DNA from: an uncultured Gammaproteobacteria bacterium
GTDB lineage: Bacteria; Pseudomonadota; Gammaproteobacteria; Pseudomonadales; Pseudohongiellaceae
Length of the DNA: 64,000 nucleotides
Direction: 5' to 3'
NCBI GenBank assembly: GCA_903853385.1
Contig: CAINTJ010000027.1
Coordinates: forward strand, 62,001-126,000
Shown in pieces: positions 30,151 through 38,720 of this stretch; position 1 is the first letter of the stretch, and every line of letters starts with the position of its first letter. The notes beneath the pieces were generated by a model. It did not search any database, was not told the origin of the DNA, and saw only the letters and a list, made by a program, of their open reading frames with translations. The position numbers were made by a program, and so were the translations under genes.

Positions 30151-31455
30151 TCAGGCAGCGGCGGGGGTCAGGGCATCTTCGTACGCGCAGGCGCTTTCTT
30201 CAACCTTCGCCTTACTCAGGATATGGTCAATTACAGCCTCTTCAAGGGCCATGGCTTCAATCTGCGCCAATTGATCCTTGTTGCTGTAATACCATTTAAC
30301 GACTTCCTGCGGATTTTCATAACTTTCAGCCATCTCTTCCACCAGCTTGCGGACAGCGGCCGGATCCACCTTCAACTGACTTTGCTGAACCACTTCATTC
30401 ATGATCAAGCCGAGGGTGACACGGCGCTGGGCCTGGTCCAGGAACAATTCGGCCGGCAATGACGATTCATCAAAATTGCGGTTACTGCCATATTGCTGAA
30501 TGGCCTGCTGACGCATCTGGTTGATTTCCCCAGCTACCAATGCCTTGGGCAGCTCAACTGTATGCAGACGGAGCAATTCACTTACCACCTGGTTTTTAAC
30601 ACTGTTACGGACCGCGTTCTTCATTTCGCGCGCCATATTGGCCTTCACTTCGGCGCGGAACTCGGCCTCACCACCGTTTTTGACATCAAAAGAAGCAAAG
30701 AATGCGGCATTCAGCTCGGGCAGTACGGGTTCGCTGACACTGACAAGTGTCACGCTGAACTCTACCTGTTTACCGGCGAGATCCTGTTTTTGGTAAGTCT
30801 CCGGGAAAGTCAGCGAAAGCACTTTTTGCTCTCCTTTGGCCATAGCGACCACACCGGCTTCGAAACCCTCGATCATACGGTTGGAACCCAGGATCAGACG
30901 TGAGCCATTGGCACTGCCTCCTTCGAAAACTTCCCCGTTCAGCTTGCCAACGAAATCAATGACAACCTGATCTCCATCCGCGGCGGGTCGATCCACTTCC
31001 TGCCAGGTCTGACGCTGCTTGCGCAGGGTATCGATCATTTTGTCGATATCAGCATCATTGATCTGTGCCACCTTGCGTTCGACATTGATCGTGGTCAGAT
31101 CGCCCACGGCTATTTCTGGATACACTTCAAAGATCGCAATAAACTGCAGATCCGACCCGGCTTCAATATTCTTGGCTTCAATTCTGGGCTGACTGGCCGG
31201 CCTGACTTTGTGCTCATTTAAAGCCTCATAGAAAGTCTGGCTCATCAATTCGCCCAGCACTTCTTGCCTGACACTGTTGCCATAACGCTCTTTAACGACT
31301 TTTACCGGCACTTTTCCCTGGCGAAACCCTTTGAGACTGATGGTGCGGGCAGCTTCATTGAGCTTATTCTGTACCTGAGATTCAACACGCGCTGCCGGAA
31401 CAGCGATGGTCATTCTGCGTTCAAGGGTCGAAATGGTCTCAAGGGATGCTTGCAT
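30151..31455 (-). CDS. tig: Trigger factor
   Basis: Ribosome-bound chaperone and prolyl isomerase. The 434-residue product has the N-terminal ribosome-binding domain with the signature GFRQGKVP (44-51), an FKBP-type PPIase region around 150-245 (GDQVVIDFVGKLNGEVFEGG) and a helical C-terminal chaperone domain. First gene of the tig-clpP-clpX-lon series. No tRNA gene is seen upstream. Confidence 0.97.
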   Translation of the reverse strand: MQASLETISTLERRMTIAVPAARVESQVQNKLNEAARTISLKGFRQGKVPVKVVKERYGNSVRQEVLGELMSQTFYEALNEHKVRPASQPRIEAKNIEAGSDLQFIAIFEVYPEIAVGDLTTINVERKVAQINDADIDKMIDTLRKQRQTWQEVDRPAADGDQVVIDFVGKLNGEVFEGGSANGSRLILGSNRMIEGFEAGVVAMAKGEQKVLSLTFPETYQKQDLAGKQVEFSVTLVSVSEPVLPELNAAFFASFDVKNGGEAEFRAEVKANMAREMKNAVRNSVKNQVVSELLRLHTVELPKALVAGEINQMRQQAIQQYGSNRNFDESSLPAELFLDQAQRRVTLGLIMNEVVQQSQLKVDPAAVRKLVEEMAESYENPQEVVKWYYSNKDQLAQIEAMALEEAVIDHILSKAKVEESACAYEDALTPAAA

Positions 31456-31908
31456 GTAGGTACCTTACTTCGTCATGGCCCTGCGCGCATTGCAGGGGCG
31501 GGTGAGAAAAACTTTTAAAATCAAAAGGTTATATTTAATGCTGGCGAAATTCAGCCGGCGATTCTGCCATAGAGGCTCTGCACATTCAACCAAGGAACCA
31601 TCTGCGTTCACGCAGAAAAACTTTCGGCTTATGACTTCCTGCGTGGCATGCAAATTGCGCTATTTTTTCTGGCTGTAAATGTCGCTAGCTTTGCCGCCAC
31701 TCGTTAGCCCGAGACAGCGAGATACGCAGCCACAGCGTATTAACAAAAGCACAACATCAAAAACATCAAAGTCTCGGGCTAACGGAGACCACTTTCCATA
31801 CTTGCGCCAGGCAGCACCTGGTCATTCTGGCATGTTTCTCTTGCCCCTGCCCAATCCAAGCCTTTCCAATTATTATGCAGGCAGGGACAGCCAAGGATCA
31901 GCTTCATC
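31456..31908. other. 453-bp intergenic region between divergent tig and the TPR/beta-barrel gene
   Basis: The only gene-free stretch over 300 bp in the window. It holds a short hairpin (CTGCG-TTCA-CGCAG, 31602-31615), the nested inverted repeats at 31702-31784, and presumably the promoters of both flanking genes, which I could not define. No conserved tRNA or small protein was recognised; short open frames here have no ribosome binding site or family resemblance. Confidence 0.6.
31702..31784. repeat. Nested inverted repeats upstream of the TPR/beta-barrel gene
   Basis: Perfect 14-bp outer arms CGTTAGCCCGAGAC (31702-31715) and its complement (31771-31784) enclose a second perfect hairpin ATACGC-AGCCACA-GCGTAT (31722-31740). 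The rest of the spacer is A-rich. No T-tract follows on either strand, so it is not a plain terminator. It may be a structured RNA, an attenuator or a small mobile-element remnant. Confidence 0.65.
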
Positions 31909-33291
31909 ATGCGTTTGCCAGCTCTGAATGCACTACGCCCTTTTGTCACAGGAAATCATCAAAATCGGCTCTTACTGGCCGCGGCCCTGTGTCTGCTCAT
32001 CGGGGCCGGCCAGTTGGCATTGGCAGCCTCTGCACAGGATCCGGATATCGAACACCTCAACCAATTGGTCGCAGCCAGCCGCTACGAGGAAGCGTTCAAC
32101 TATTCCAAACAACTAATGAAAGAGCATGAGGGAGAACCTGAATTTGATTTCCTTTACGGCTTAACCGCGCTTGAAATGGGCAAACCCAATGAGGCGGTGT
32201 TTGCGCTTGAGCGCATCACATTCACCTATCCTGACCAGATGCGGGTGAAACTGGAACTCGCGCGTGCGTACTACCAAATCAACAACTTCCAGGCTGCACG
32301 CAAAATGTTCAATGATGTGCTTGCAACCAACCCAACCGAAAATGTCAAAGCCAATATCAGGATTTTTCTGGATCTTATTGAAGATAAAGAAAACAACCTC
32401 GCCGGCAATTTCGACTTTTTTGTAAGTACCAATATCGGCTCGGATTCCAATATCAACAGCGCCACTGCCTTGGGCATAATCGCCATTCCGGGCTTCGGCA
32501 ATGTCACGCTCAGCACTAATGGCACTAACATTTCAGACAATTTCAATGATCTTGGCGCTGGTGTTATCTATAACAAGCCTTTCAGCAAAACCAGCGGCTT
32601 GACTCTCACAGGCAATATCAACCAGCACAACAATTTAAGCTCCAACGAATTTGACCTTGATGTTTTGGCAGCAGATGCCACCTACTCCGACATCTATGGC
32701 AATACCAGGATGAGCTATGGCATCAAAGACCAGCTGGTAAACCTTAACAGCGATCCCTTTCAGGACAGCCGCAGTTTTATCGTTGCCATGCAACGCTCGC
32801 CCGGTGATGGCTGGTCCCAAGGCCTCACCGGCGCCTACACACAAGTCCGTTATGATGATGGTCTGAACAAAAATGCCAATTTGCGCGATGTTAACCAGAC
32901 CCTGCTATCGGGTGTACTCGGCAAAGCCATCGGAAAATTCAGCCATACTTTCAGCATCTATTACGGTGATGAACAGTCCGCCAGAGTGGGTGGGGAAAAT
33001 TACGCCCAGAAATTCTACGGCCTTGGATTTTCCGAGCAATACCAGCTGAACAGCACCAATGTGCCTTACTTTCACATTGCCATGCATCACAGCAATAACA
33101 AAGGCGCTGATGTTTTCTTTAATTTTGACCGTGAAGACAAGACCTTTTCCACATCAGTGGGCTGGATGTGGCTGATGAACAGCAACATCAACGTTACTAC
33201 CGACCTGTCTTATACCAATAACAGCAGCAATATCCCTTTGTATGAGTATGACCGTGTAAAAGTCCAGACCGGGCTACGTTATCAATTCTGA
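31909..33291 (+). CDS. TPR-containing outer-membrane beta-barrel protein (Slam/DUF560-like architecture)
   Basis: Predicted outer-membrane protein; function unknown. The signal region spans about residues 18-42 (RLLLAAALCLLIGAG, cut near LALAASA). TPR-like helices at about 45-155 contain YEEAFNYSKQL, GKPNEAVFALERI and LARAYYQINNFQAARKMFNDVL. From about 165 to the end come alternating polar/aromatic strands ending ..GLRYQF, the C-terminal Phe typical of beta-barrels inserted by BAM. The order TPR then barrel is that of Slam-type surface-lipoprotein modulators, but no lipoprotein partner lies nearby. AAGGAT lies 11 bases before the ATG. Confidence 0.7.
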   Translation: MRLPALNALRPFVTGNHQNRLLLAAALCLLIGAGQLALAASAQDPDIEHLNQLVAASRYEEAFNYSKQLMKEHEGEPEFDFLYGLTALEMGKPNEAVFALERITFTYPDQMRVKLELARAYYQINNFQAARKMFNDVLATNPTENVKANIRIFLDLIEDKENNLAGNFDFFVSTNIGSDSNINSATALGIIAIPGFGNVTLSTNGTNISDNFNDLGAGVIYNKPFSKTSGLTLTGNINQHNNLSSNEFDLDVLAADATYSDIYGNTRMSYGIKDQLVNLNSDPFQDSRSFIVAMQRSPGDGWSQGLTGAYTQVRYDDGLNKNANLRDVNQTLLSGVLGKAIGKFSHTFSIYYGDEQSARVGGENYAQKFYGLGFSEQYQLNSTNVPYFHIAMHHSNNKGADVFFNFDREDKTFSTSVGWMWLMNSNINVTTDLSYTNNSSNIPLYEYDRVKVQTGLRYQF

Positions 33292-33310
33292 GACAGGAAA
33301 TTGTCAGCCC

Positions 33311-33718
33311 TTAGCTGTCTTCCGGCTTCTCTGCAAAGTCCAGAGATGCTGAATTGATGCAATAACGCAGTCCGGTTGGTTGAGGCCCGTCAGGAAATAG
33401 ATGCCCCAGATGGGCATCACAGCGGGAGCAAACCACCTCTACCCTGCGCATCCCGTGTGAAACATCCACATGTTCTTCCAGATGATCCGCCTGTGCTGGC
33501 GAATGAAAACTGGGCCAGCCGCAACCCGAATCAAATTTGGCCTTGTAATCGAACAACACCTCTCCGCAACATTTACAGGTATAAGTGCCGGCTTTGCCCG
33601 TGGTTTGCCAGTAGGCGCCGGTGAAAGCACGCTCAGTGCCCTTGGCACGGGTTATCCGATATTCCTCGGGGGTCAGCTGCTCCCGCCACTGCTGGTCTGA
33701 TTTCCGGATCTTGCTCAT
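33311..33718 (-). CDS. msrB: Peptide methionine-(R)-S-oxide reductase MsrB
   Basis: Repairs the R epimer of methionine sulfoxide in proteins. The 135-residue product has the two zinc CxxC motifs (CKCC around residue 48 and CSRCDAH), GCGWPSF in the active site and the catalytic Cys in [13 protein letters not shown]. Cytosolic, no signal peptide. It converges with the TPR/barrel gene (19 bp between stops) and is divergent from alaA. Confidence 0.96.
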   Translation of the reverse strand: MSKIRKSDQQWREQLTPEEYRITRAKGTERAFTGAYWQTTGKAGTYTCKCCGEVLFDYKAKFDSGCGWPSFHSPAQADHLEEHVDVSHGMRRVEVVCSRCDAHLGHLFPDGPQPTGLRYCINSASLDFAEKPEDS

Positions 33719-33822
33719 GATGACTCCTCAAACGGACTGCCCAGTAGAGAGTGGGCGGCTCCAGCGGTTACAATGTGACGATCAGGCACAATAATTGGCT
33801 CCAGTCACAACAGGTTGCTTCC

Positions 33823-35040
33823 ATGAGCAGTATCAAACAATCCGAAAAACTTCGCCACGTCTGCTACGAAATCCGCGGCCCTGCATTGCAGCAAGCCAAG
33901 CGCCTCGAAGAAGAAGGTTACAAGATCCTCAAGCTGAACATCGGCAATCCCGGTGCTTTCGGATTCGATGCACCGGAAGAAATCCTGCGCGATGTCATCC
34001 TCAAATTACCGGAATCACAGGCTTACTCGGATTCCAAAGGGCTCTTCAATGCCCGCAAGGCCGTCATGCACGAGACCCAGCGCCTGGGCATCAAAGGCGT
34101 GACCATCAACGATATCTATCTGGGCAACGGTGTCAGCGAACTGATCGTGCTGGCCATGCAGGCCCTGCTGAATAATGGTGATGAAGTCCTGGTACCGGCA
34201 CCGGATTATCCGTTGTGGACTGCTGCCGTCACGCTGAGTGGCGGGACCGCCGTGCACTACCGTTGTGACGAGCAAGCCGACTGGTTCCCCGATATCGAAG
34301 ACATCAAGCGCAAGATTTCCCCCAACACCAAAGCCATTGTTGTCATCAATCCCAACAACCCGACCGGTGCTGTCTACAGTGAAGAATTGCTGATGCAGAT
34401 TGTGGAATTGGCACGCCAGCACAACCTGGTTGTATATGCCGATGAAATCTACGACAAGATTCTCTATGACGGTGCCAAACATGTTCCGCTGGCAGGTCTG
34501 GCTGAAGATATCCTGATTGTCACTTTCAATGGCTTGTCTAAAAATTACCGGCTGGCCGGCTTCCGTGCAGGCTGGATGATTCTGAGCGGGGCCCGTCACA
34601 AGGCCAAGGACTACATTGAGGGCGTGGAAATCCTGTCCAACATGCGTTTATGTGCCAACGTTCCCGCCCAACAAGCCATCCAGACTGCGTTGGGCGGCTA
34701 CCAAAGCATCAATGAACTGATAGTCCCGGGCGGCAGACTGTGTGACCAGCGCGATCTGGCCTGGACAATGCTCAATGCCATCCCGGGGGTGAGCTGTGTG
34801 AAACCCAAAGGCGCCATCTACCTGTTCCCGAAACTGGACCCCAAAGTCCATCCCATCCACAGTGATGACAAGTTCGTGCTGGATTTCCTGCTGGAAGAGA
34901 AAGTACTGTTGGTGAAAGGCAGTGGTTTCAATATTCCGGATACCCAACACTTCCGTGTCGTGTTCCTGCCGCACAAAGAAGTGCTTGCGGATGCCATTAC
35001 GCGACTTGAGCGTTTCCTTAGTACCTATCGCCAGGGCTAA
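33823..35040 (+). CDS. alaA: Glutamate-pyruvate aminotransferase AlaA
   Basis: Class I PLP aminotransferase that makes alanine from pyruvate and glutamate. From the ATG at 33823 it has 405 residues, as in E. coli AlaA; the product starts MSSIKQSEKLRHVCYEIRGP and the PLP lysine is K240 (TFNGLSKNYRLAGFRAGW). NPNNPTGAVYS and DEIYDKILYDG are also present. The frame is open to 33751, but the extra residues do not fit. Its TAA overlaps the stop codon of the convergent pdxB. Confidence 0.95.
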   Translation: MSSIKQSEKLRHVCYEIRGPALQQAKRLEEEGYKILKLNIGNPGAFGFDAPEEILRDVILKLPESQAYSDSKGLFNARKAVMHETQRLGIKGVTINDIYLGNGVSELIVLAMQALLNNGDEVLVPAPDYPLWTAAVTLSGGTAVHYRCDEQADWFPDIEDIKRKISPNTKAIVVINPNNPTGAVYSEELLMQIVELARQHNLVVYADEIYDKILYDGAKHVPLAGLAEDILIVTFNGLSKNYRLAGFRAGWMILSGARHKAKDYIEGVEILSNMRLCANVPAQQAIQTALGGYQSINELIVPGGRLCDQRDLAWTMLNAIPGVSCVKPKGAIYLFPKLDPKVHPIHSDDKFVLDFLLEEKVLLVKGSGFNIPDTQHFRVVFLPHKEVLADAITRLERFLSTYRQG

Positions 35041-36170
35041 TCCGACACTTGAAATCCCAGTATCCGCGCAGCCGGGTGTATTGAAGTTTGCAGCTGCGCA
35101 GCCGCAACCCGGAAGTGACTGAATTCATTCCGCTCCGGGTAATGCTTGCGCAAGGCATCAAATGCTTCCGCGGGTGAACAACTGTGGGCTAGCGCCAGCA
35201 TGGCCTCATGATCCTTGCGCACATCATAGGCCGCCAGAATCAGGCGATTCAACTGGTCAGCGGGTTCGCAAGCGGCCTGAGCGTCAATCACGAGCTCATG
35301 CGCAAACTCTGGCGCGGTAGCCGCCGGCGCCAATCCGAAATGTTGGCAAAAATCCTGCAGGACCATGCGTGTGCCAGTCAATTTGCCTTGTTGGCTATAG
35401 CCGGCAATATGGGGAGTCGCCAACCTGACCCGCTGCAGCAGTTCCAGGTTGATTCCCGGCTCATTTTCCCAGGTATCAAGCACCACCGCTTGTGCAGGTT
35501 TGTGCTGCAGCCATTGCAACAGACCATGATTGTCGACCGTCGCGCCACGCGCAGCATTGATCAACAGCGAGTCAGCTGGAATTGCTGCCAGTTGCGATGC
35601 TGCCAGCAGGTGAAATGTGGGGGTGGCGCCATCATGGGTAAGTGGCACATGCAGAGTAATGATCTGCTGCTTCAGCACCTCCTGCAAGCTAGTGAAATAG
35701 CGGGAATATCGATGAGCGGCACCCAGTAAAGGATCGTAAATCCGGATCGGCATTCCCAGCTGCAACAATCTTTCCGCCAGCAAACTGCCAATCTGGCCAC
35801 AACCGATGATGCCAACGCTGGCATGTTGCCAATCCAGCCCGGCAGCCGGCGTCAACGCAGCCAGTACGGAAAAAAAATAATCCACCACCGCTTTACTGTT
35901 GCAGCCCCTGGCCCACGACAGTTTGATGTGCTTCGCAGCCAACCCTTCAACATCGATATGATCCAGACCGCTGGTAGCCGTCCCGACAAACTGGCAACGC
36001 GAGCCTGCCAGCATCTGTGCCGTGACTCGGGTGACAGAGCGCACCAGCAACGCATCGACATCGCGCAACATGGATGCATTGATACTGCGCCCGGGCACAG
36101 CCACCACTTCCCCGTACGGAGCAAACAGTTCCCGGACTTGAGACAGGTTTTCATCAGCAAGAATGCGCAT
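35037..36170 (-). CDS. pdxB: Erythronate-4-phosphate dehydrogenase PdxB
   Basis: NAD-dependent D-2-hydroxyacid dehydrogenase-family enzyme of pyridoxal phosphate synthesis, oxidising 4-phosphoerythronate. Begins MRILADENLSQVRELF, matching E. coli PdxB MKILVDENMPYARDLF. A Rossmann motif (VGIIGCGQIGSLLAERL) and the catalytic region (LDTWENEPGI, TPHIAGYSQQGK) are visible. Nearly all of the C-terminal PdxB dimerisation domain is present. An in-frame GTG at 36197 is possible but less likely. Last gene of ttcA-yheU-tusA-pdxB. Confidence 0.94.
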   Translation of the reverse strand: MRILADENLSQVRELFAPYGEVVAVPGRSINASMLRDVDALLVRSVTRVTAQMLAGSRCQFVGTATSGLDHIDVEGLAAKHIKLSWARGCNSKAVVDYFFSVLAALTPAAGLDWQHASVGIIGCGQIGSLLAERLLQLGMPIRIYDPLLGAAHRYSRYFTSLQEVLKQQIITLHVPLTHDGATPTFHLLAASQLAAIPADSLLINAARGATVDNHGLLQWLQHKPAQAVVLDTWENEPGINLELLQRVRLATPHIAGYSQQGKLTGTRMVLQDFCQHFGLAPAATAPEFAHELVIDAQAACEPADQLNRLILAAYDVRKDHEAMLALAHSCSPAEAFDALRKHYPERNEFSHFRVAAAQLQTSIHPAARILGFQVSD

Positions 36171-36190
36171 TGGCTTTTTGATAAATTGAC

Positions 36191-36442
36191 TCAGCACGCT
36201 TGCTTGCGTATGCGGTAGCGATAAATGCTGCCGTCGCTTTCACTGCTGATGAGCTCGTGGCCGAGGAAATGACAAAATTTGGGGATATCGCGTCCAGTGG
36301 AAGGATCAGTCGCCAGTACCAGTACTTCGGTTCCGGCAGCGATCTCGCGGAAAAGCTTGTGCAGCAGCATCACCGGCTCCGGGCAGAACAATCCGCATGC
36401 ATCCAGGGTAACCACATTGTCAGCTGCTGATTCAGGGCTCAC
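36191..36442 (-). CDS. tusA: Sulfur carrier protein TusA, GTG start
   Basis: Takes persulfide sulfur from IscS and relays it to tRNA 2-thiouridine formation and other sinks. The 83-residue product has the family motif LDACGLFCPEPVM with the carrier Cys at residue 20 in CPEP. The start is GTG and overlaps the yheU stop (GTGA), so translation is probably coupled. It stands between yheU and pdxB in a four-gene operon headed by ttcA. Confidence 0.93.
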   Translation of the reverse strand: MSPESAADNVVTLDACGLFCPEPVMLLHKLFREIAAGTEVLVLATDPSTGRDIPKFCHFLGHELISSESDGSIYRYRIRKQAC

Positions 36443-36678
36443 GAAATTTCCGCTGTTTGTTGTCTGGAGAAGCCATCACGCTGCTGAATGTGGCAGGTCT
36501 CAGTTTCGCTGTCATACACAATTACTGCCCGGCCCTGCTCCAGCTGGCGCATTACATGCCGAACCTTGTCATCCAGACTGAACACCTGCGCCCCATAATC
36601 GGTGCCTTCTCGCGTTACAAACTCCTCGACCAGATTACGCAAGGTATCAGGCGCCAGTGCAGTGTGCGGAATTTCCAT
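36439..36678 (-). CDS. yheU: YheU family protein (UPF0270)
   Basis: Small cytosolic protein of unknown function. The 79-residue product begins MEIPHTALAPDTLRNLVEEFVTREGTDYG, which is the YheU pattern (IPxxxLxxDTLxxLIEEFVTREGTDYG as I recall it). It lies five bases after ttcA and overlaps tusA by four. The tight position between two tRNA-thiolation genes hints at a link with sulfur or tRNA modification, but this is inference. Confidence 0.9.
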   Translation of the reverse strand: MEIPHTALAPDTLRNLVEEFVTREGTDYGAQVFSLDDKVRHVMRQLEQGRAVIVYDSETETCHIQQRDGFSRQQTAEIS

Positions 36679-36683
36679 TGCCT

Positions 36684-37577
36684 TCAGTCCAGCGCCAGCA
36701 CGTCGATGCGCTGGTACTGATCCTGCACAGGCATGGCGCTTGCCCGCTTGCTTTCCAGATTCCTGAAATCAAACAAACGGGTATCGCCAAGTTGTGATGG
36801 CGCCACATTCAGCAGGCTCTTGAATAGCACATCAAGCCGGCCCGGATGCTTGCGCTCCCAATCATTGAGCATGTTTTTGATTTCCTGGCGCTGCATGTTT
36901 GCCTGGGTGCCGCACAAATTGCACGGGATGATCGGAAATTGCTTCATTTCTGCATAACGGGCAATGTCGCTCTCCTTGCAATAGGCCATCGGGCGAATCA
37001 CGATATGGCGCGCGTCATCACTGAGCAGCTTGGGTGGCATTGATTTGAGTTTGCCGCCGAAAAACATGTTGAGGAACAGTGTTTCCATCAGGTCGTGGCG
37101 GTGATGACCGAGCGCAATTTTGGTGGCGCCGATGCTTTCGGCATAGGCATACAGATTGCCGCGGCGCAGTCGTGAACACAGCCCGCAAAAGGTTTTGCCG
37201 GGCTCGGTCTTGTCGAGCACGATCGAGTAGGTATCCTGCTCGATAACGTGATAATCCACGCCCAGTGAGCCGAGATATTCCGGCAGTATATGCTCGGGAA
37301 AGCCCGGCTGTTTCTGGTCGAGATTGACCGCCTTGATGCGGAAATCGATCGGCGCATGTTTCTGCAGGTTCAGCAGGATGTCCAGCATCGTGTAGGAATC
37401 CTTGCCACCCGACATGCAAACCATCACAAAATCGCCGTCCTGGATCATGTTGTAATCAGCGATGGCACGCCCGACATCCGCGCGCAGGGTTTTCTGCAAA
37501 CGATTCAAATTGAATTCGGATTTACGTGGATCCTGGGCTGGAGTGGTGTCGAGATCGCTTGGGTTTACGGCTGTCAT
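36684..37577 (-). CDS. ttcA: tRNA 2-thiocytidine(32) synthetase TtcA
   Basis: ATP- and Fe-S-dependent enzyme that puts sulfur on C32 of some tRNAs, using IscS as sulfur donor. The 297-residue product has the PP-loop SGGKDSY (56-62) and two CxxC motifs ([11 protein letters not shown] and PCNLCGTQ) that hold the [4Fe-4S] cluster. First gene of the ttcA-yheU-tusA-pdxB operon, divergent from the polysaccharide deacetylase gene. Confidence 0.97.
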   Translation of the reverse strand: MTAVNPSDLDTTPAQDPRKSEFNLNRLQKTLRADVGRAIADYNMIQDGDFVMVCMSGGKDSYTMLDILLNLQKHAPIDFRIKAVNLDQKQPGFPEHILPEYLGSLGVDYHVIEQDTYSIVLDKTEPGKTFCGLCSRLRRGNLYAYAESIGATKIALGHHRHDLMETLFLNMFFGGKLKSMPPKLLSDDARHIVIRPMAYCKESDIARYAEMKQFPIIPCNLCGTQANMQRQEIKNMLNDWERKHPGRLDVLFKSLLNVAPSQLGDTRLFDFRNLESKRASAMPVQDQYQRIDVLALD

Positions 37578-37620
37578 GGGATAGTGGGGAATAAATGGAT
37601 GGCTGGTCTGGAAGCGTCAG

Positions 37621-37626
37621 TATAAT
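37621..37626 (+). promoter_or_regulatory. Putative -10 element of the polysaccharide deacetylase gene
   Basis: Perfect TATAAT 33 bp upstream of the ATG at 37659. No good -35 hexamer at 16-18 bp upstream, so it may need an activator or be fortuitous. Confidence 0.35.
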
Positions 37627-37658
37627 GGTCACCTTCAGCAATTGCCATTTGCCGACCC

Positions 37659-38720
37659 ATGCCACGCTTGTTTCGCAATACCCTGTTTATTTCAGTGCTG
37701 GCTTTCGTGCTGCCAGGCCAGCAGCTGTGGGCTCAAAACACTGATAATCAGGCAGTAGTCCTGCAATATCACCATATCAGTAGCACAACCCCTCGCTCCA
37801 CCAGTGTGACTGCCGATGAGTTCCGCCAGCACATGGAATACCTGCGCGACAACCATTTTACGGTGTTGCCACTGCCCGACATTCTTAAAGCACTCAAACA
37901 AGGGTTGCCTTTGCCTGACAAGACCGCAGCCATCAGTTTTGATGACGCTTATATCTCTGTGTACAAGACTGCGTTTCCCTTGCTGCGTGAATTTGGCTGG
38001 CCTTTTACGGTATTTGTGCCCTCCGGCCTGATTGGCAGCAATCCCAAACTTTATGCCAGTTGGGAGCAATTACGTGAAATGGCTGCGGCTGGCGCCACTC
38101 TGGCCAATCACAGTGTCAGCCATCCCTATTTTCTGGCCCATAACCCGGGTGAAACCGACACCGCCTGGCTGCAACGTATCGAGCACGAAATCGTGGATTC
38201 TGAACAGAAAATCCTGCAGGAAACTGGACAGAGTCACAAGATCCATGCCTACCCCTTCGGCGAGTACAACCCTGAAATAAAGCAGTTACTGGCCAAACTG
38301 GGCTATATCGGCATGGCCCAGAACTCCGGGCCTATTAATGCCGCCTCCGACTTTGAGGCCCTGCCCCGCTTTCCGTTTTCCGGGGTCTATACCCCGATCA
38401 GTACCTTTGCTCCCAAAGTGAACAGCCTGGCCTTTAACGTCACCATCACTGAACCAAGCAGTCTGGTCACCTCCGAGAAAAAACCTGGGGTTGTGCTGGA
38501 TTTCAATGGCAGCTACCGACTTGAGGCACTTACCTGCTTCGTCAACAACCAGCCGATGAAAGTGGCGGTGCTTGATGCTGCCCTGCAGCAATACCGGATT
38601 GTCAGCCTTACGGAAAATGGCGGGCGCCGCTTTCATTACAACTGTACAGCACCTGGTCGCGATGGGCGTCACTACTGGTTTTCAGTGCCTTGGCTCAACC
38701 CGGCCTTGCCCGATGGCTGA
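37659..38720 (+). CDS. Secreted polysaccharide deacetylase (NodB fold)
   Basis: Predicted periplasmic or secreted carbohydrate esterase 4-type deacetylase. Signal peptide about 1-25 (FISVLAFVLPGQQLWA/Q). The NodB motif 1 is ISFDDAY (D95 catalytic base, D96 metal) and motif 2 is NHSVSHPYF (H151, H155). Later motifs include AYPFGEYNPE. The C-terminal about 110 residues form an extra beta-rich domain not assigned to a family. Its stop codon abuts the stop of the convergent Bax-like gene. The substrate (peptidoglycan, PNAG or other glycan) is unknown. Confidence 0.85.
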   Translation: MPRLFRNTLFISVLAFVLPGQQLWAQNTDNQAVVLQYHHISSTTPRSTSVTADEFRQHMEYLRDNHFTVLPLPDILKALKQGLPLPDKTAAISFDDAYISVYKTAFPLLREFGWPFTVFVPSGLIGSNPKLYASWEQLREMAAAGATLANHSVSHPYFLAHNPGETDTAWLQRIEHEIVDSEQKILQETGQSHKIHAYPFGEYNPEIKQLLAKLGYIGMAQNSGPINAASDFEALPRFPFSGVYTPISTFAPKVNSLAFNVTITEPSSLVTSEKKPGVVLDFNGSYRLEALTCFVNNQPMKVAVLDAALQQYRIVSLTENGGRRFHYNCTAPGRDGRHYWFSVPWLNPALPDG

